Positions 1 to 6,970 of a stretch of DNA of 13,299 nucleotides are shown here, piece by piece (position 1 is the first letter of the stretch; every line of letters begins with the position of its first letter). A program made the position numbers and the translations under genes. The stretch is from a candidate division WWE3 bacterium RIFOXYD1_FULL_39_9 (GTDB lineage Bacteria > Patescibacteriota > WWE3 > UBA101185 > UBA10185), in NCBI GenBank assembly GCA_001773295.1, contig MEWG01000027.1, forward strand, positions 22,526 through 35,824, in the 5' to 3' direction. The notes beneath the pieces were generated by a model, which saw only the letters and a list, made by a program, of their open reading frames with translations, ran no database searches and was not told where the DNA came from.

Positions 1-1491
1 AGTAGCTTCGCTGTTTATAGCAGCTACGATAGCTTTTCTCATATAGAATTCACCAAGATATGTTTTGGAAAATGTATATTGTCCAAATAACACTAACGCA
101 ATTACAGGTATAGCGGCGATGAAATTAATGAACTCCTTTTTCAGCGCACTTGCTTCGCCAATTGTTGAAACAGCCGCGAACGAAGAGAAACTAAGTGTGA
201 CCAATTCTCCAAGTTTGCCGTATTCAACTATGACACTTGCTGCCACAAATAAACTTAACATAAAGAACAGCACGAAAGTATTTAGTACAGTCGCGTAAGT
301 CACGAAGAAGAAAGATACTGCAGTTACTGTTCCTACTGCGGCAATTTTGCTTAGCCCGGCTTCGTCGGAAGAGAATCTGGCATTACCTGCTAAGTTCAAT
401 ATTCTCGAGCCTAGGAATAGGAGGGCAACTAAACCTAGAATTCCCATTGTAGCTAATGTGTTTAATATCTCGTTGAACGGTTTATCAAATCTTATATTCC
501 ATAAATCACCGGCATTTAGTGAAAGTGGTCTATATCTTGTGAAGTTAAGATGGAATGTAGAAGGACCTGTAGCGAGTAGGGGGTAGTCCTGAACTGATGA
601 GGAACTTACGACCCAGCTCTCTTTAACCGGTAAAGCAATTTCAAGTGGGTATGCTGCGTTAACAATTACTTCTCTTGTTGTAGGCAATATTGTTACAAGT
701 AGCACTGCCAATAATGTTCCAAGAGTTACCATTGATACCAACTTTTGTGCAAAGAATCTTGCGATATCTACAAATACTATTAATGAGATAAGTCCGACAC
801 CAAGGATTACCCATCCCACTATTGAGTTTATAAGTCCAATGAAAAATAAGTTTAAGACTGTTGTGCTAGCTAGGATAATCTGCATTGGCAATCTTTTTTC
901 ATAGGTGATATATGCTAACGCCAGTATTATTGAGAACGCTGCCAGACTAACTATAGTTGTTACAGATCCTGTTGTATTAAAATTCGGTGTTCTTAAGAAA
1001 GCTTCGCTGCCCAAGAAAATATTAAAGTAGCTTAAGATTGCTGTGAGTGTGGCTAATGTTGATCCGAAAATTAAACCCAACATTGACCATCTGATTGCAA
1101 GATGATGTTTCATGTTTGGTGTGTTTATGTAGTAATAGATTACAAGTGTGATGATTCCAAAGAGGCTAGGAAACCACCTTCCCTGACTACCGAATATACT
1201 TGTATTCTTGTTTAACGAGAAAATTGTAGCCAGAATAAAGATTGCTGTGAAGGCCAGAAGTGGGATATCTAATGCTGATTTAACCAGCTCAATTTTTTGA
1301 CCTAATAGAATTCTGATTCCCCACAATACAACCATTAATACAGTTGCAGTTATTAATAAAGCCATTTTGTTGTATTCAAAGAATTCAGTTGTAGTAGGTA
1401 AGAAGAATAGAGGAAGTAGTAATCCTAGTGCAACATTAATAAAAATAGAGAATCGTTCGAGTATAAGTATTTTGTTATTTGAATTTTCCAT
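1..1491 (-). CDS. O-antigen ligase/polymerase-like multi-pass membrane protein, partial (C-terminus beyond window)
   Basis: The minus strand is open from the ATG at 1491 to the window edge: 497 codons with no stop, so the C-terminus is missing. The protein is very hydrophobic with about ten or more membrane segments, the first ones near residues 16-31, 43-61 and 76-91. Marks of the Wzy/O-antigen ligase family are visible: FSLN..TSIFGSQGRW at 91-106; a large loop with YPLLATGPSTF at 303-313 followed by a RY-RP stretch; and NEILNTLATMGILGLV at 340-355, matching the family's hN.yl..l...G..GL pattern. The last visible residues (FYMRKAIVAAIN) look like the start of a TPR region, as in CPR ligase-TPR fusions. 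Family members join or polymerise envelope polysaccharides on the outer face of the membrane, or glycosylate proteins; the substrate here is unknown. A TTGACA promoter lies directly upstream and the MerR-like gene precedes it on the same strand. Confidence 0.75.
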   Translation of the reverse strand, partial: MENSNNKILILERFSIFINVALGLLLPLFFLPTTTEFFEYNKMALLITATVLMVVLWGIRILLGQKIELVKSALDIPLLAFTAIFILATIFSLNKNTSIFGSQGRWFPSLFGIITLVIYYYINTPNMKHHLAIRWSMLGLIFGSTLATLTAILSYFNIFLGSEAFLRTPNFNTTGSVTTIVSLAAFSIILALAYITYEKRLPMQIILASTTVLNLFFIGLINSIVGWVILGVGLISLIVFVDIARFFAQKLVSMVTLGTLLAVLLVTILPTTREVIVNAAYPLEIALPVKESWVVSSSSVQDYPLLATGPSTFHLNFTRYRPLSLNAGDLWNIRFDKPFNEILNTLATMGILGLVALLFLGSRILNLAGNARFSSDEAGLSKIAAVGTVTAVSFFFVTYATVLNTFVLFFMLSLFVAASVIVEYGKLGELVTLSFSSFAAVSTIGEASALKKEFINFIAAIPVIALVLFGQYTFSKTYLGEFYMRKAIVAAINSEAT

Positions 1492-1496
1492 ACATT

Positions 1497-1526
1497 AATT
1501 TATTCATTTATCTTAACTAGTGTCAA
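1497..1526 (-). promoter_or_regulatory. Sigma70-type promoter of the O-antigen ligase-like gene
   Basis: On the minus strand a perfect -35 TTGACA (1521-1526) is followed after 18 nt by TAAATT (1497-1502, 4 of 6 consensus bases). Only 5 nt separate this -10 box from the ATG at 1491, so the transcript would start at or within a base or two of the start codon. No Shine-Dalgarno sequence is present, which agrees with a leaderless mRNA. Confidence 0.5.
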
Positions 1527-1533
1527 GGGGGTA

Positions 1534-1550
1534 ATTCTCGTAACGAGAAT
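1534..1550. promoter_or_regulatory. Perfect 8+1+8 palindrome, possible operator
   Basis: ATTCTCGTAACGAGAAT has 8-base perfect arms around one central base. It lies between the stop of the MerR-like gene (1565) and the -35 box of the ligase-like gene (1521-1526), 7 nt upstream of that -35. As RNA it would form a 7-bp hairpin with a TAA loop, but on the minus strand it is followed by TACCCCC rather than a T run, so it is a poor terminator. Its position favours a binding site for a dimeric regulator, possibly the neighbouring HTH protein. This role is inference. Confidence 0.4.
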
Positions 1551-1564
1551 GCGGAGTGGTGCGG

Positions 1565-2224
1565 TTAATTAGTTATCCACCAACTGAACTCGCTGTTATT
1601 AAACACAGGTGTGTCGAGTTCAACTACAAATCCGTCGTAATCTTTTATTTCTGAAACCCAGTATCGTACTGCAGGAAGGTACTCTTGATTAAATGTAACG
1701 TACACTTTTGAGTTCGACTTAATTAGTTTAGTTTCAATATATATTTTTCTCTGATTTTTTGGAACAAATGCAGTACCGCTATCCATAATTTGCTTAGGTA
1801 GGCTGCTGTCTATTGTGCCGAGTTCGGCCTTATTTTTGCCCAAAGTTACGATTCCGAGTTCGTTAGAAAGTATCAAGACCAGCAGGATAATTGAAAGGTA
1901 AGTTATTAATTGATTACGACCTTCTGTTGTCATTACAGCGTTTTTGAAGTCCTGAAATCTGTTTTTTATCTGAAGACTTTTGTATATTTCATCGTTTGAG
2001 CTGCCCTTAGATTTGAGCTCCTCGATTGCAATTAATCTCTCAACTGCCCAAAGGGGGTAGTGACCTCTAATATTTCCGACGCTATCTTTTTTTCTGAACA
2101 TGTGAGGCATCCAACCGATTTTTGTGTAGTATCTAAGCCTGTTATAAGGATCACCTTTACCAAAATCTATTCCACGTTTTTTGGCTTGTTCTATTAGATT
2201 TTCTACGCTAATTAGATTTTCCAT
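1565..2224 (-). CDS. Membrane-tethered MerR-like HTH regulator with extracytoplasmic C-terminal domain
   Basis: This 219-residue protein has three parts. Residues 1-85 form a MerR-like winged helix region (NRLRYYTKIGWMP at 28-40, then GHYPLWAVERLIAIEELKSKG at 54-74, the usual MerR helix-wing-helix spacing). Residues about 106-126 are a single membrane segment (LITYLSIILLVLILSN). Residues about 160-219 form an outside domain rich in beta strands, ending SEFSWWITN. That ending is, from memory, shared by exported CPR proteins. The layout suggests a one-component sensor, DNA-binding inside and sensing outside, like ToxR or CadC but with a MerR-like head. I chose the ATG at 2224; a TTG at 2233 in the same frame would add three residues. 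It is divergent from dprA and upstream of the ligase-like gene, which it may control (inference). The exact family is uncertain. Confidence 0.65.
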   Translation of the reverse strand: MENLISVENLIEQAKKRGIDFGKGDPYNRLRYYTKIGWMPHMFRKKDSVGNIRGHYPLWAVERLIAIEELKSKGSSNDEIYKSLQIKNRFQDFKNAVMTTEGRNQLITYLSIILLVLILSNELGIVTLGKNKAELGTIDSSLPKQIMDSGTAFVPKNQRKIYIETKLIKSNSKVYVTFNQEYLPAVRYWVSEIKDYDGFVVELDTPVFNNSEFSWWITN

Positions 2225-2245
2225 ATATTTCAATTGACTTTTTGG

Positions 2246-2254
2246 ATCATATCA
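2246..2254 (-). promoter_or_regulatory. Extended -10 promoter of the membrane-tethered regulator
   Basis: On the minus strand the sequence reads TGA followed by TATGAT (-10, 5 of 6 consensus; plus-strand 2246-2251, TG element 2253-2254). The ATG is 21 nt further on and the alternative TTG start 12 nt. No good -35 is seen at 17 nt, which is common for extended -10 promoters. Confidence 0.4.
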
Positions 2255-2316
2255 CACCATGCAAGTGGTTTGCTACTGTGGATAGAATGTACCCGATTGT
2301 TAAATGTGTTAACCAA

Positions 2317-2322
2317 TATAAA
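2317..2322 (+). promoter_or_regulatory. Candidate -10 box of dprA
   Basis: TATAAA lies 10 nt upstream of the dprA ATG at 2333, a spacing similar to that of the phosphoesterase promoter further right. The matching -35 position is poor. A second weaker -10 candidate, TAGAAT, is at 2283-2288. No Shine-Dalgarno sequence precedes the ATG. Confidence 0.3.
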
Positions 2323-2332
2323 TTATTACGAT

Positions 2333-3211
2333 ATGAGTAAATTCAGTTCCTATTATGTAGATTTTGACTCTACTGCGTATCCTCAATCTTTGAAACTAAT
2401 TAAAAATCCTCCTAAAGGGCTTTATATTAAGGGTGACATAGACAGCGGAATCATGAATCGAAAAATTCTTGGAGTAGTGGGGAGTAGAAAAATTTCTGAA
2501 TATTCCAAATCAGCGCTTGTTCATTTATTTACAAATTTACTTGTTAATGAAATTACAACTGTGTCCGGATTTATGTACGGAGTCGATACAGAAGCACACA
2601 AGGAAAGTCTTAATCGTAGTATACCAACAATCGCGGTTTTACCCTGTGGTATCGAGCTTATTCATCCTACATCTAATTATTTTTTATATCAAAGGATATT
2701 AGAGCAAGGAGGGTTAATTATGTCAGAATATGAAGGAACTACTGCGCCTAAAAAATGGACATACCCGAATCGAAACAGAATTATTGCAGGATTGTGTGAC
2801 GCGCTGTTAGTTGTACAGGCCGGTGAAAATAGTGGCTCATTGATCACCGCTCATTATGCTAACGAATTTGGTAAACAGGTGCTGACAATTCCTGTCAGTA
2901 TATTTGCAGGCAGTAGTGTAGGCAATTTGCAGATATTGCACAAATTTGCCAGAGCAGTTTATTTAAGTCGTCAAATAAACACTTTATTAGGTTTAGAAAA
3001 TACTAAAGATGCCGAGAATGATCTAATATCCCAATTAACAAATGAGGAAAAACTACTTTATATTTCACTAAAAGATAATCCTGCGAATACTGATGTTCTA
3101 AGCTCGCAACTTAACTTTTCTTCATCTGAAATTTCCGCTTTGCTGACTATTTTAACTATAAAAGGATTAATTTACGAAGAAAGTGGTTTCTACCATGCTC
3201 GTCAAAGTTAA
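2333..3211 (+). CDS. dprA: DNA processing protein DprA (Smf)
   Basis: DprA binds the single-stranded DNA brought in during transformation, protects it and loads RecA on it in the cytoplasm. The 292-residue protein shows the family's Rossmann-like core: YPQSLKLIKNPPKGLYIKG at 16-34, VVGSRKIS at 48-55, SGFMYGVDTEAH at 78-89 (usual form SG.A.GID..AH), YPNRNRIIAGL at 144-154 and SGSLITA at 167-173. Residues about 235-290 look like the DprA winged-helix tail. Length is normal for a short DprA without the N-terminal SAM domain. The ATG at 2333 is preferred to an in-frame TTG at 2234, because the extra 33 residues do not resemble the family and the N-terminal motif begins soon after this ATG. Its 3' end overlaps comM by 17 nt, so the two are co-transcribed. 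Confidence 0.93.
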   Translation: MSKFSSYYVDFDSTAYPQSLKLIKNPPKGLYIKGDIDSGIMNRKILGVVGSRKISEYSKSALVHLFTNLLVNEITTVSGFMYGVDTEAHKESLNRSIPTIAVLPCGIELIHPTSNYFLYQRILEQGGLIMSEYEGTTAPKKWTYPNRNRIIAGLCDALLVVQAGENSGSLITAHYANEFGKQVLTIPVSIFAGSSVGNLQILHKFARAVYLSRQINTLLGLENTKDAENDLISQLTNEEKLLYISLKDNPANTDVLSSQLNFSSSEISALLTILTIKGLIYEESGFYHARQS

Positions 3212-4721
3212 ATGCATCTCATTCAGGGGGATAACACCGGTAGAAGTAACTGTCGAGGTGTACGTTAACAATAGAGGCCTGCCGTCCTTTGACATAGTAG
3301 GTCTAGCTGACAAATCCGTTGAGGAAAGCAAACAAAGAGTAAAAACAGCTTTCTTAAGTTCAAATTATGACTTTAGAGATAAAAAGATAACTGTCAATTT
3401 AGCCCCAGCAGACCTTCACAAAGAGGGAACATATTATGATCTTCCTATCGCTGTAGGAATATTTTGTGCTCAAAAAAACATAAAAATAAGTGAGGATGCG
3501 CTATTTTTCGGTGAGTTGTCGTTGGATGGTTCTCTAAGATCTACTGCAAGAACTTTTTTACTTGGCTTATTTGCTAAAGAGACTGGGTTCAGAAGAATTT
3601 ATATTCCAAGTCCAAATGTAACTGAAGCTTCGATGTTAAACGGAGTAGAGGTGATTGGAATATCGAATTTGGACGATTTATTTAAGCATTTACAATACGG
3701 GTCTAATATTGCGACAAAATATGATAAAGCTCGCGTGCAAGATAAATCGGTTCCGGCTAGTATTGAGAATACCTTAGATTCGATTCAAGGACAGGTTCAG
3801 GCAAAGAGGGCACTAGTCATCAGTGCTGCAGGTGGACACAATCTCTTACTAACCGGAACGCCGGGTACTGGAAAGACGATGCTCGCTAAAGCCTTGCCGG
3901 AGATTTTGTCCGACTTGTCAGAAGAGGAAAGTCTTGAGGTAACAAAGATTTATTCCTACATCGGCGAACTAAATCAAGAAGAGCCTCTGATAAAACGTAG
4001 ACCTTTCAGATCTCCGCACCACACATCATCATTTGCAGGTGTAATTGGCGGCGGAAACCCAATTTCACCTGGGGAGATAACTAAAGCTCATCGCGGCATC
4101 TTATTTCTAGACGAAATGCCGGAATTTTCTAGAAACATTTTAGAAGCACTTCGACAGCCTGTTCAGGACGGATACATAAATTTGACTAGGAGCAGAACCA
4201 CAGCTAGCTTCCCGGCCTCGTTCATGCTTGTAGGAGCGTGTAATCCGTGTCCCTGCGGGTATTCCGGCCACCCTACAAAAGAGTGCGTTTGTTCTGCGGC
4301 CAAGATTAGTTGGTATAAAAGACGATTATCAGGTCCTATTTTGGATAGAATAGATCTTTTTGCCAAAACTGTTCCATTGTCAGATAAAGAGGTACTGGAG
4401 TTTACTAAATGTTTGTCCGACGGTACTGGTCAAGATCAGAGTAGAGCTCTGGTGACCGAAGCAAGGAAGATTCAAGCCAAGAGGTTTTCAAAAATAGGAA
4501 TATATACCAATGCAGAAATGACCAATTCTCACATCAAACACTTTTGTACAATGGATTCGCAGGCAGAAATACTGTTACACCAAGCAATGGAAAGGTTTGC
4601 GCTATCTCCGCGATCCTATTTTAAAATAATTAAAATCGCTAAGACAATTGCGGACTTAGAACACAATGCGCTTATCACTTCTGCGCATATTGCAGAAGCT
4701 TTGCAGTATCGGGACCGATAA
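3195..4721 (+). CDS. comM: ComM/YifB family Mg-chelatase-like AAA+ ATPase
   Basis: ComM is a hexameric ATP-driven branch-migration motor that extends the joint between incoming single-stranded DNA and the chromosome during natural transformation. The 508-residue protein is of normal length. Residues 1-170 are the ChlI-type domain (GLPSFDIVGLAD at 28-39, NLAPADLHKEG at 68-78). The AAA+ core has Walker A GTPGTGKT at 221-228, RPFRSPHHTSS at 269-279, Walker B ILFLDE at 302-307, the ACNPCPCG motif at 348-355 with further Cys at 364 and 366, and the RRLSGPILDRID stretch at 376-387. The C-terminal part, about 440-505, fits the family's helical end domain. The ATG at 3195 fits the family N-terminus (MLVKV); a GTG at 3183 would add four residues. 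It overlaps dprA, which points to one operon for transformation. Confidence 0.94.
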   Translation: MLVKVKCISFRGITPVEVTVEVYVNNRGLPSFDIVGLADKSVEESKQRVKTAFLSSNYDFRDKKITVNLAPADLHKEGTYYDLPIAVGIFCAQKNIKISEDALFFGELSLDGSLRSTARTFLLGLFAKETGFRRIYIPSPNVTEASMLNGVEVIGISNLDDLFKHLQYGSNIATKYDKARVQDKSVPASIENTLDSIQGQVQAKRALVISAAGGHNLLLTGTPGTGKTMLAKALPEILSDLSEEESLEVTKIYSYIGELNQEEPLIKRRPFRSPHHTSSFAGVIGGGNPISPGEITKAHRGILFLDEMPEFSRNILEALRQPVQDGYINLTRSRTTASFPASFMLVGACNPCPCGYSGHPTKECVCSAAKISWYKRRLSGPILDRIDLFAKTVPLSDKEVLEFTKCLSDGTGQDQSRALVTEARKIQAKRFSKIGIYTNAEMTNSHIKHFCTMDSQAEILLHQAMERFALSPRSYFKIIKIAKTIADLEHNALITSAHIAEALQYRDR

Positions 4722-4728
4722 CTAACGC

Positions 4729-4756
4729 ATATGGATTGCATTAGTGCAATCAGTAT
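4729..4756. promoter_or_regulatory. Palindromic operator candidate upstream of arsR-type gene
   Basis: The core GATTGCATTAGTGCAATC (4734-4751) has 7-base perfect arms around TTAG. After two imperfect positions the symmetry resumes with ATA (4729-4731 against 4754-4756, partly). ArsR-family dimers usually bind such imperfect palindromes at their own promoter. The left arm holds the candidate -35 box TTGCAT, so binding would block transcription. That the adjacent ArsR protein binds here is inference. Confidence 0.45.
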
Positions 4757-4764
4757 TGTATAGT
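4736..4764 (+). promoter_or_regulatory. Promoter of the arsR-type gene, leaderless layout
   Basis: TTGCAT (4736-4741) and TATAGT (4759-4764) are 17 nt apart. The -10 box ends 6 nt before the ATG at 4771, so the mRNA would begin about at the start codon. No Shine-Dalgarno sequence is present. The -35 matches consensus at only 3 of 6 positions, the -10 at 5 of 6. Confidence 0.45.
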
Positions 4765-4770
4765 GTCGTC

Positions 4771-5064
4771 ATGTTGTTATCCAAAGTTTCCAAAGCATTT
4801 TCTGATGACAATAGATTAAAGATTCTAAAATACTTATGCGACGGTGAGCGCAATGTTACCCAAGTTGCCGAAAAACTAAATGTAGAAGAAAATCTCGCGT
4901 CCCATCACTTGAGAGTGTTGGCTTTGTTAGGTTTTTTGAAGAACGATAAGAAAGGTAGAGAAGTTTTTTATCGAATTAACGATGCCAAGTTTATTTCCCT
5001 TATTAAGGATCTCAAGAGGAGTAAGGTGTTTCGAGAGATCATAATAAAAGCAATCGAGGAGTAA
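4771..5064 (+). CDS. ArsR/SmtB-family winged-helix transcriptional regulator
   Basis: This is a small cytoplasmic DNA-binding protein of 97 residues. AFSDDNRLKILKYL at 9-22 is the typical ArsR opening (usual form ..ls.p.Rl.IL..L). The HTH spans about 29-51 with recognition helix ENLASHHLRVL at 40-50 (usual S.S..S.HL..L), and the beta wing is at 56-70 (KNDKKGREVFYRIN). It has a single Cys at 23, none in the recognition region, and no DxH motif in the last helix, so the classic metal sites of ArsR or SmtB are absent and its signal is unknown. The ATG at 4771 fits the family; an in-frame GTG at 4744 would place the promoter inside the gene. It sits between comM and comEA in a competence cluster, with a palindrome over its own promoter, so self-repression and control of competence genes are plausible (inference). 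Confidence 0.88.
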   Translation: MLLSKVSKAFSDDNRLKILKYLCDGERNVTQVAEKLNVEENLASHHLRVLALLGFLKNDKKGREVFYRINDAKFISLIKDLKRSKVFREIIIKAIEE

Positions 5065-5149
5065 TCTTCCATTTTTACAACTAAATACTGGTTTTTTTTG
5101 ATGAGTATAGTTATTGTCGGGTTGTTTTAAAGCTGTCTGCCGGCATATC

Positions 5150-5234
5150 TGCGGTTAATGTGCGGTAAAAGATAGTTTTACTGCTGCTCTTGACTGCAAA
5201 CACAGCCGGTAACTATCGGGAATTATGCGGTAAT
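5150..5234 (+). repeat. Cluster of four GCGGTAA-like elements and a hairpin in the 248-nt comEA leader gap
   Basis: The gap 5065-5312 contains no convincing gene. It holds TGCGGTTAA at 5150-5158, TGCGGTAAA at 5161-5169, GCCGGTAAC at 5205-5213 and TGCGGTAAT at 5226-5234, all in the same direction. The second copy forms the left arm of a hairpin: GCGGTAAAA (5162-5170), loop GATAG, TTTTACTGC (5176-5184), nine pairs with one G-T wobble. No T run follows, so it is not a normal terminator. The elements could be regulator sites; the function is unknown. Confidence 0.35.
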
Positions 5235-5278
5235 TATTGTAAATGAAGCAATTTCTAGCAGGACTAGGGACTGCCGTA

Positions 5279-5306
5279 TTGGATTTTTGTGTCTTTTTAA
5301 TAGAGT
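5279..5306 (+). promoter_or_regulatory. Candidate comEA promoter, leaderless layout
   Basis: TTGGAT (5279-5284) and TAGAGT (5301-5306) are 16 nt apart, and the -10 box ends 6 nt before the comEA ATG at 5313. Taken alone it is a weak promoter. It is supported by its likeness to the arsR promoter: ATTGGATTTTTG begins 35 nt before this ATG and ATTGCATTAGTG begins 36 nt before the other, and the -10-to-ATG stretches agree at 12 of 15 positions. Confidence 0.38.
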
Positions 5307-5312
5307 GTAGTG

Positions 5313-5939
5313 ATGCTCGAGCTCTTAAATTCAAAGAAGTTAATTATTGTTGCCTTACTTACGGTGTTTGTTGTCGGAGCAGCGTTTTACCTTCAGAGCA
5401 ATTTCTTAAACGAATCCTCTGTGTCAGTTGAGTCGCTAGGTGATGTAGTTATTGAAGAGGGAAGCTCCGACGAATATGTTTATGTAGATATCTCAGGCGC
5501 TGTTCAAAAGCCGGGAGTATACAAGTTGCCGATAAACTCATTAGTTGTGGATCTGATTAACGATGCCGGAGGTTTTGAAACTTCAAGTTCCGTTACATGG
5601 GTTGCAAAAAATTTAAATTTAGCCAGGAAGCTGGAGGACGCTGATAAAATTTATATCCCATTTCTTTGGGAGGATTTAGAGAAGGTAGTAGGGCAGGTAG
5701 ACAAAAGTTCAGATTCATCTGTTTCGGCAGTCAGTGCCGAGACTTCAAATTATTCTGAAAAACTAAATATTAATAAAAGTACAAAAGAGCAGCTCATGGA
5801 ATTACCTGGGGTAGGAGAAACATACTCTGACAAGATACTACAGAACATGCCATATAAAACGATTGATGATTTTAGAGAACGGTCCGGGCTTTCTGAAAAA
5901 GTAATAGACAAGTTCGTTGAATTAATTGTCATAGAATGA
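5313..5939 (+). CDS. comEA: ComEA-type competence DNA-binding protein (SLBB + helix-hairpin-helix)
   Basis: ComEA is a membrane-anchored receptor that binds double-stranded DNA outside the cytoplasmic membrane and hands it to ComEC. The 208-residue protein has an N-terminal membrane anchor at about 10-27 (LIIVALLTVFVVGAAFYL). An SLBB domain follows at about 54-118 (VYVDISGAVQKPGVYKLP, then DAGGF, then ADKIYIP), then a Ser-rich linker at about 128-147. The C-terminal helix-hairpin-helix pair at 151-208 shows LNINKSTKEQLMELPGVG at 151-168, the standard DNA-backbone-binding motif. The ATG at 5313 is preferred; a GTG at 5310 in frame would add one residue. The stop overlaps the comEC start by 4 nt (ATGA), implying translational coupling. 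Length and domain order are normal for Gram-positive-style ComEA. Confidence 0.93.
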   Translation: MLELLNSKKLIIVALLTVFVVGAAFYLQSNFLNESSVSVESLGDVVIEEGSSDEYVYVDISGAVQKPGVYKLPINSLVVDLINDAGGFETSSSVTWVAKNLNLARKLEDADKIYIPFLWEDLEKVVGQVDKSSDSSVSAVSAETSNYSEKLNINKSTKEQLMELPGVGETYSDKILQNMPYKTIDDFRERSGLSEKVIDKFVELIVIE

Positions 5940-6970
5940 CAGGAAGACCTTTCATCATAATTATATTAATTGTTGTGTTGGGATGGAGGCTACTGACACA
6001 ATATAACATACAAAGTGATGTCAGTAAGAACGTCCACGAATCCGCCCAAACTTATCCAGAATTGGTTAAATTAAGAATGTTACTGTACGAAAAAGTATCC
6101 AGTAGGGTGTCAAAAATACTGCCAAGTCCACACTCCGACTTACTCTTAGGTCTTACTTTGGGTTTTGATGACATTGGCGAAAATAGACTGTTTAACAGTT
6201 ACTTAAAGAAGACCGGTACTTTACACGTGGTAGTTGTATCTGGTTTCAATATAAGTCTTGTACTATCATTCATTGTCAGAGTTGTGGGAAATAAATACAG
6301 CCGTAAAGATTTTGTAATTATTTATCTTTGTCTTTTTTTGTATACAATTGTCACAGGATTCAACCCGCCGGTAGTCCGCGCTTTTGTTATGAGTCTTTTT
6401 CAAGGTCTAGGTAAGATTTCAGGTCGTGCCATACCTATTATTCAAATCTTGGTTGCTTCCAGTTTAATTATGTTAATAGCCAATCCTTTGTATCTAACTA
6501 ACCTAAGTTTCATTTTGAGTTTTACAGCAACGCTTGGTTTGTTTATGTTTAGCATGTATTTTCATATGTTATTTGAGCAATTAAAGTTGTCCAAAAATAT
6601 GTTAATCCAAGATCTAACTGCATCTTTGTCAGCACAAGTCCTTGTTTGGCCAATAATATCTTATTACTTCGGCGAGATCAGTTTAATAAGTCCACTTGCA
6701 AACATGTTTTCACTTTGGACAATTCCCATCTCAACTATTTTGGGTTTTTTGCTTTTAACGTGTGTATTTATCTCTGAGCAACTGGGGTCATTAGCCGGAA
6801 TACTAATTTTTCCTTTTTTAGATACATTTGTGTTTTTGATTGAAGTGTTCGGAAGATTGCCGTTTGCCTCAGTAGTGTACAAATTAACATTTTTACAACT
6901 CGCGGCATATTACATTGCTGTTGGAATTATATTAGTTTGGCTAAAGTTAAAGTTTAATAAGTGTCCGTGA
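5936..6970 (+). CDS. comEC: ComEC membrane-channel domain (N-terminal part of split ComEC)
   Basis: This is the polytopic 'Competence' domain (ComEC/Rec2) that forms the DNA channel in the cytoplasmic membrane, 344 residues. Visible marks are GTLHVVVVSGFNISLV at 94-109 (usual TG..HL.a.SG.hi), GFNPPVVRAFVM at 141-152, NPLYLTNLSFILSFTATLG at 183-201 and SPLANMFSLWTIP at 252-264. About eight to ten hydrophobic segments are present. The segment before residue 60 is too short for the usual N-terminal OB-type domain (DUF4131), which appears reduced or missing. The protein ends at TGA 6968-6970, directly followed in the same frame by the ATG of the metallo-beta-lactamase part, which is the same polypeptide in most bacteria. 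It starts inside the comEA stop (ATGA). Confidence 0.9.
   Translation: MTGRPFIIIILIVVLGWRLLTQYNIQSDVSKNVHESAQTYPELVKLRMLLYEKVSSRVSKILPSPHSDLLLGLTLGFDDIGENRLFNSYLKKTGTLHVVVVSGFNISLVLSFIVRVVGNKYSRKDFVIIYLCLFLYTIVTGFNPPVVRAFVMSLFQGLGKISGRAIPIIQILVASSLIMLIANPLYLTNLSFILSFTATLGLFMFSMYFHMLFEQLKLSKNMLIQDLTASLSAQVLVWPIISYYFGEISLISPLANMFSLWTIPISTILGFLLLTCVFISEQLGSLAGILIFPFLDTFVFLIEVFGRLPFASVVYKLTFLQLAAYYIAVGIILVWLKLKFNKCP

Noticed and set aside
65..586. Two plus-strand ORFs of 77 and 79 residues
   Set aside because: They lie opposite the continuous minus-strand ligase-like gene, show no family-like sequence and have no promoter or ribosome binding site.
1560..1569. TGCGGTTAAT shared with 5150-5159, as a dispersed repeat
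   Set aside because: One shared 10-mer in 13 kb of AT-rich DNA is expected by chance, and this copy overlaps a stop codon.
2234..2332. TTG-initiated N-terminal extension of dprA by 33 residues
   Set aside because: The extra residues do not resemble DprA and would overlap the divergent promoter region; the ATG at 2333 gives a normal length.
5081..5101. T run after arsR as a terminator
   Set aside because: No GC-containing stem precedes the eight T; only about three pairs can form.
5243..5431. Plus-strand ORF of 62 residues before comEA
   Set aside because: It overlaps the comEA start in another frame, has no ribosome binding site and an unusual Cys-rich out-of-frame composition; it looks like a shadow.
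6968..6970. TGA as a sense codon (alternative code 25 as in Gracilibacteria/Absconditabacteria)
   Set aside because: Long genes here contain no in-frame TGA at conserved Gly or Trp positions, and TGA ends comEA, the second comEC part and the phosphoesterase at expected C-termini.
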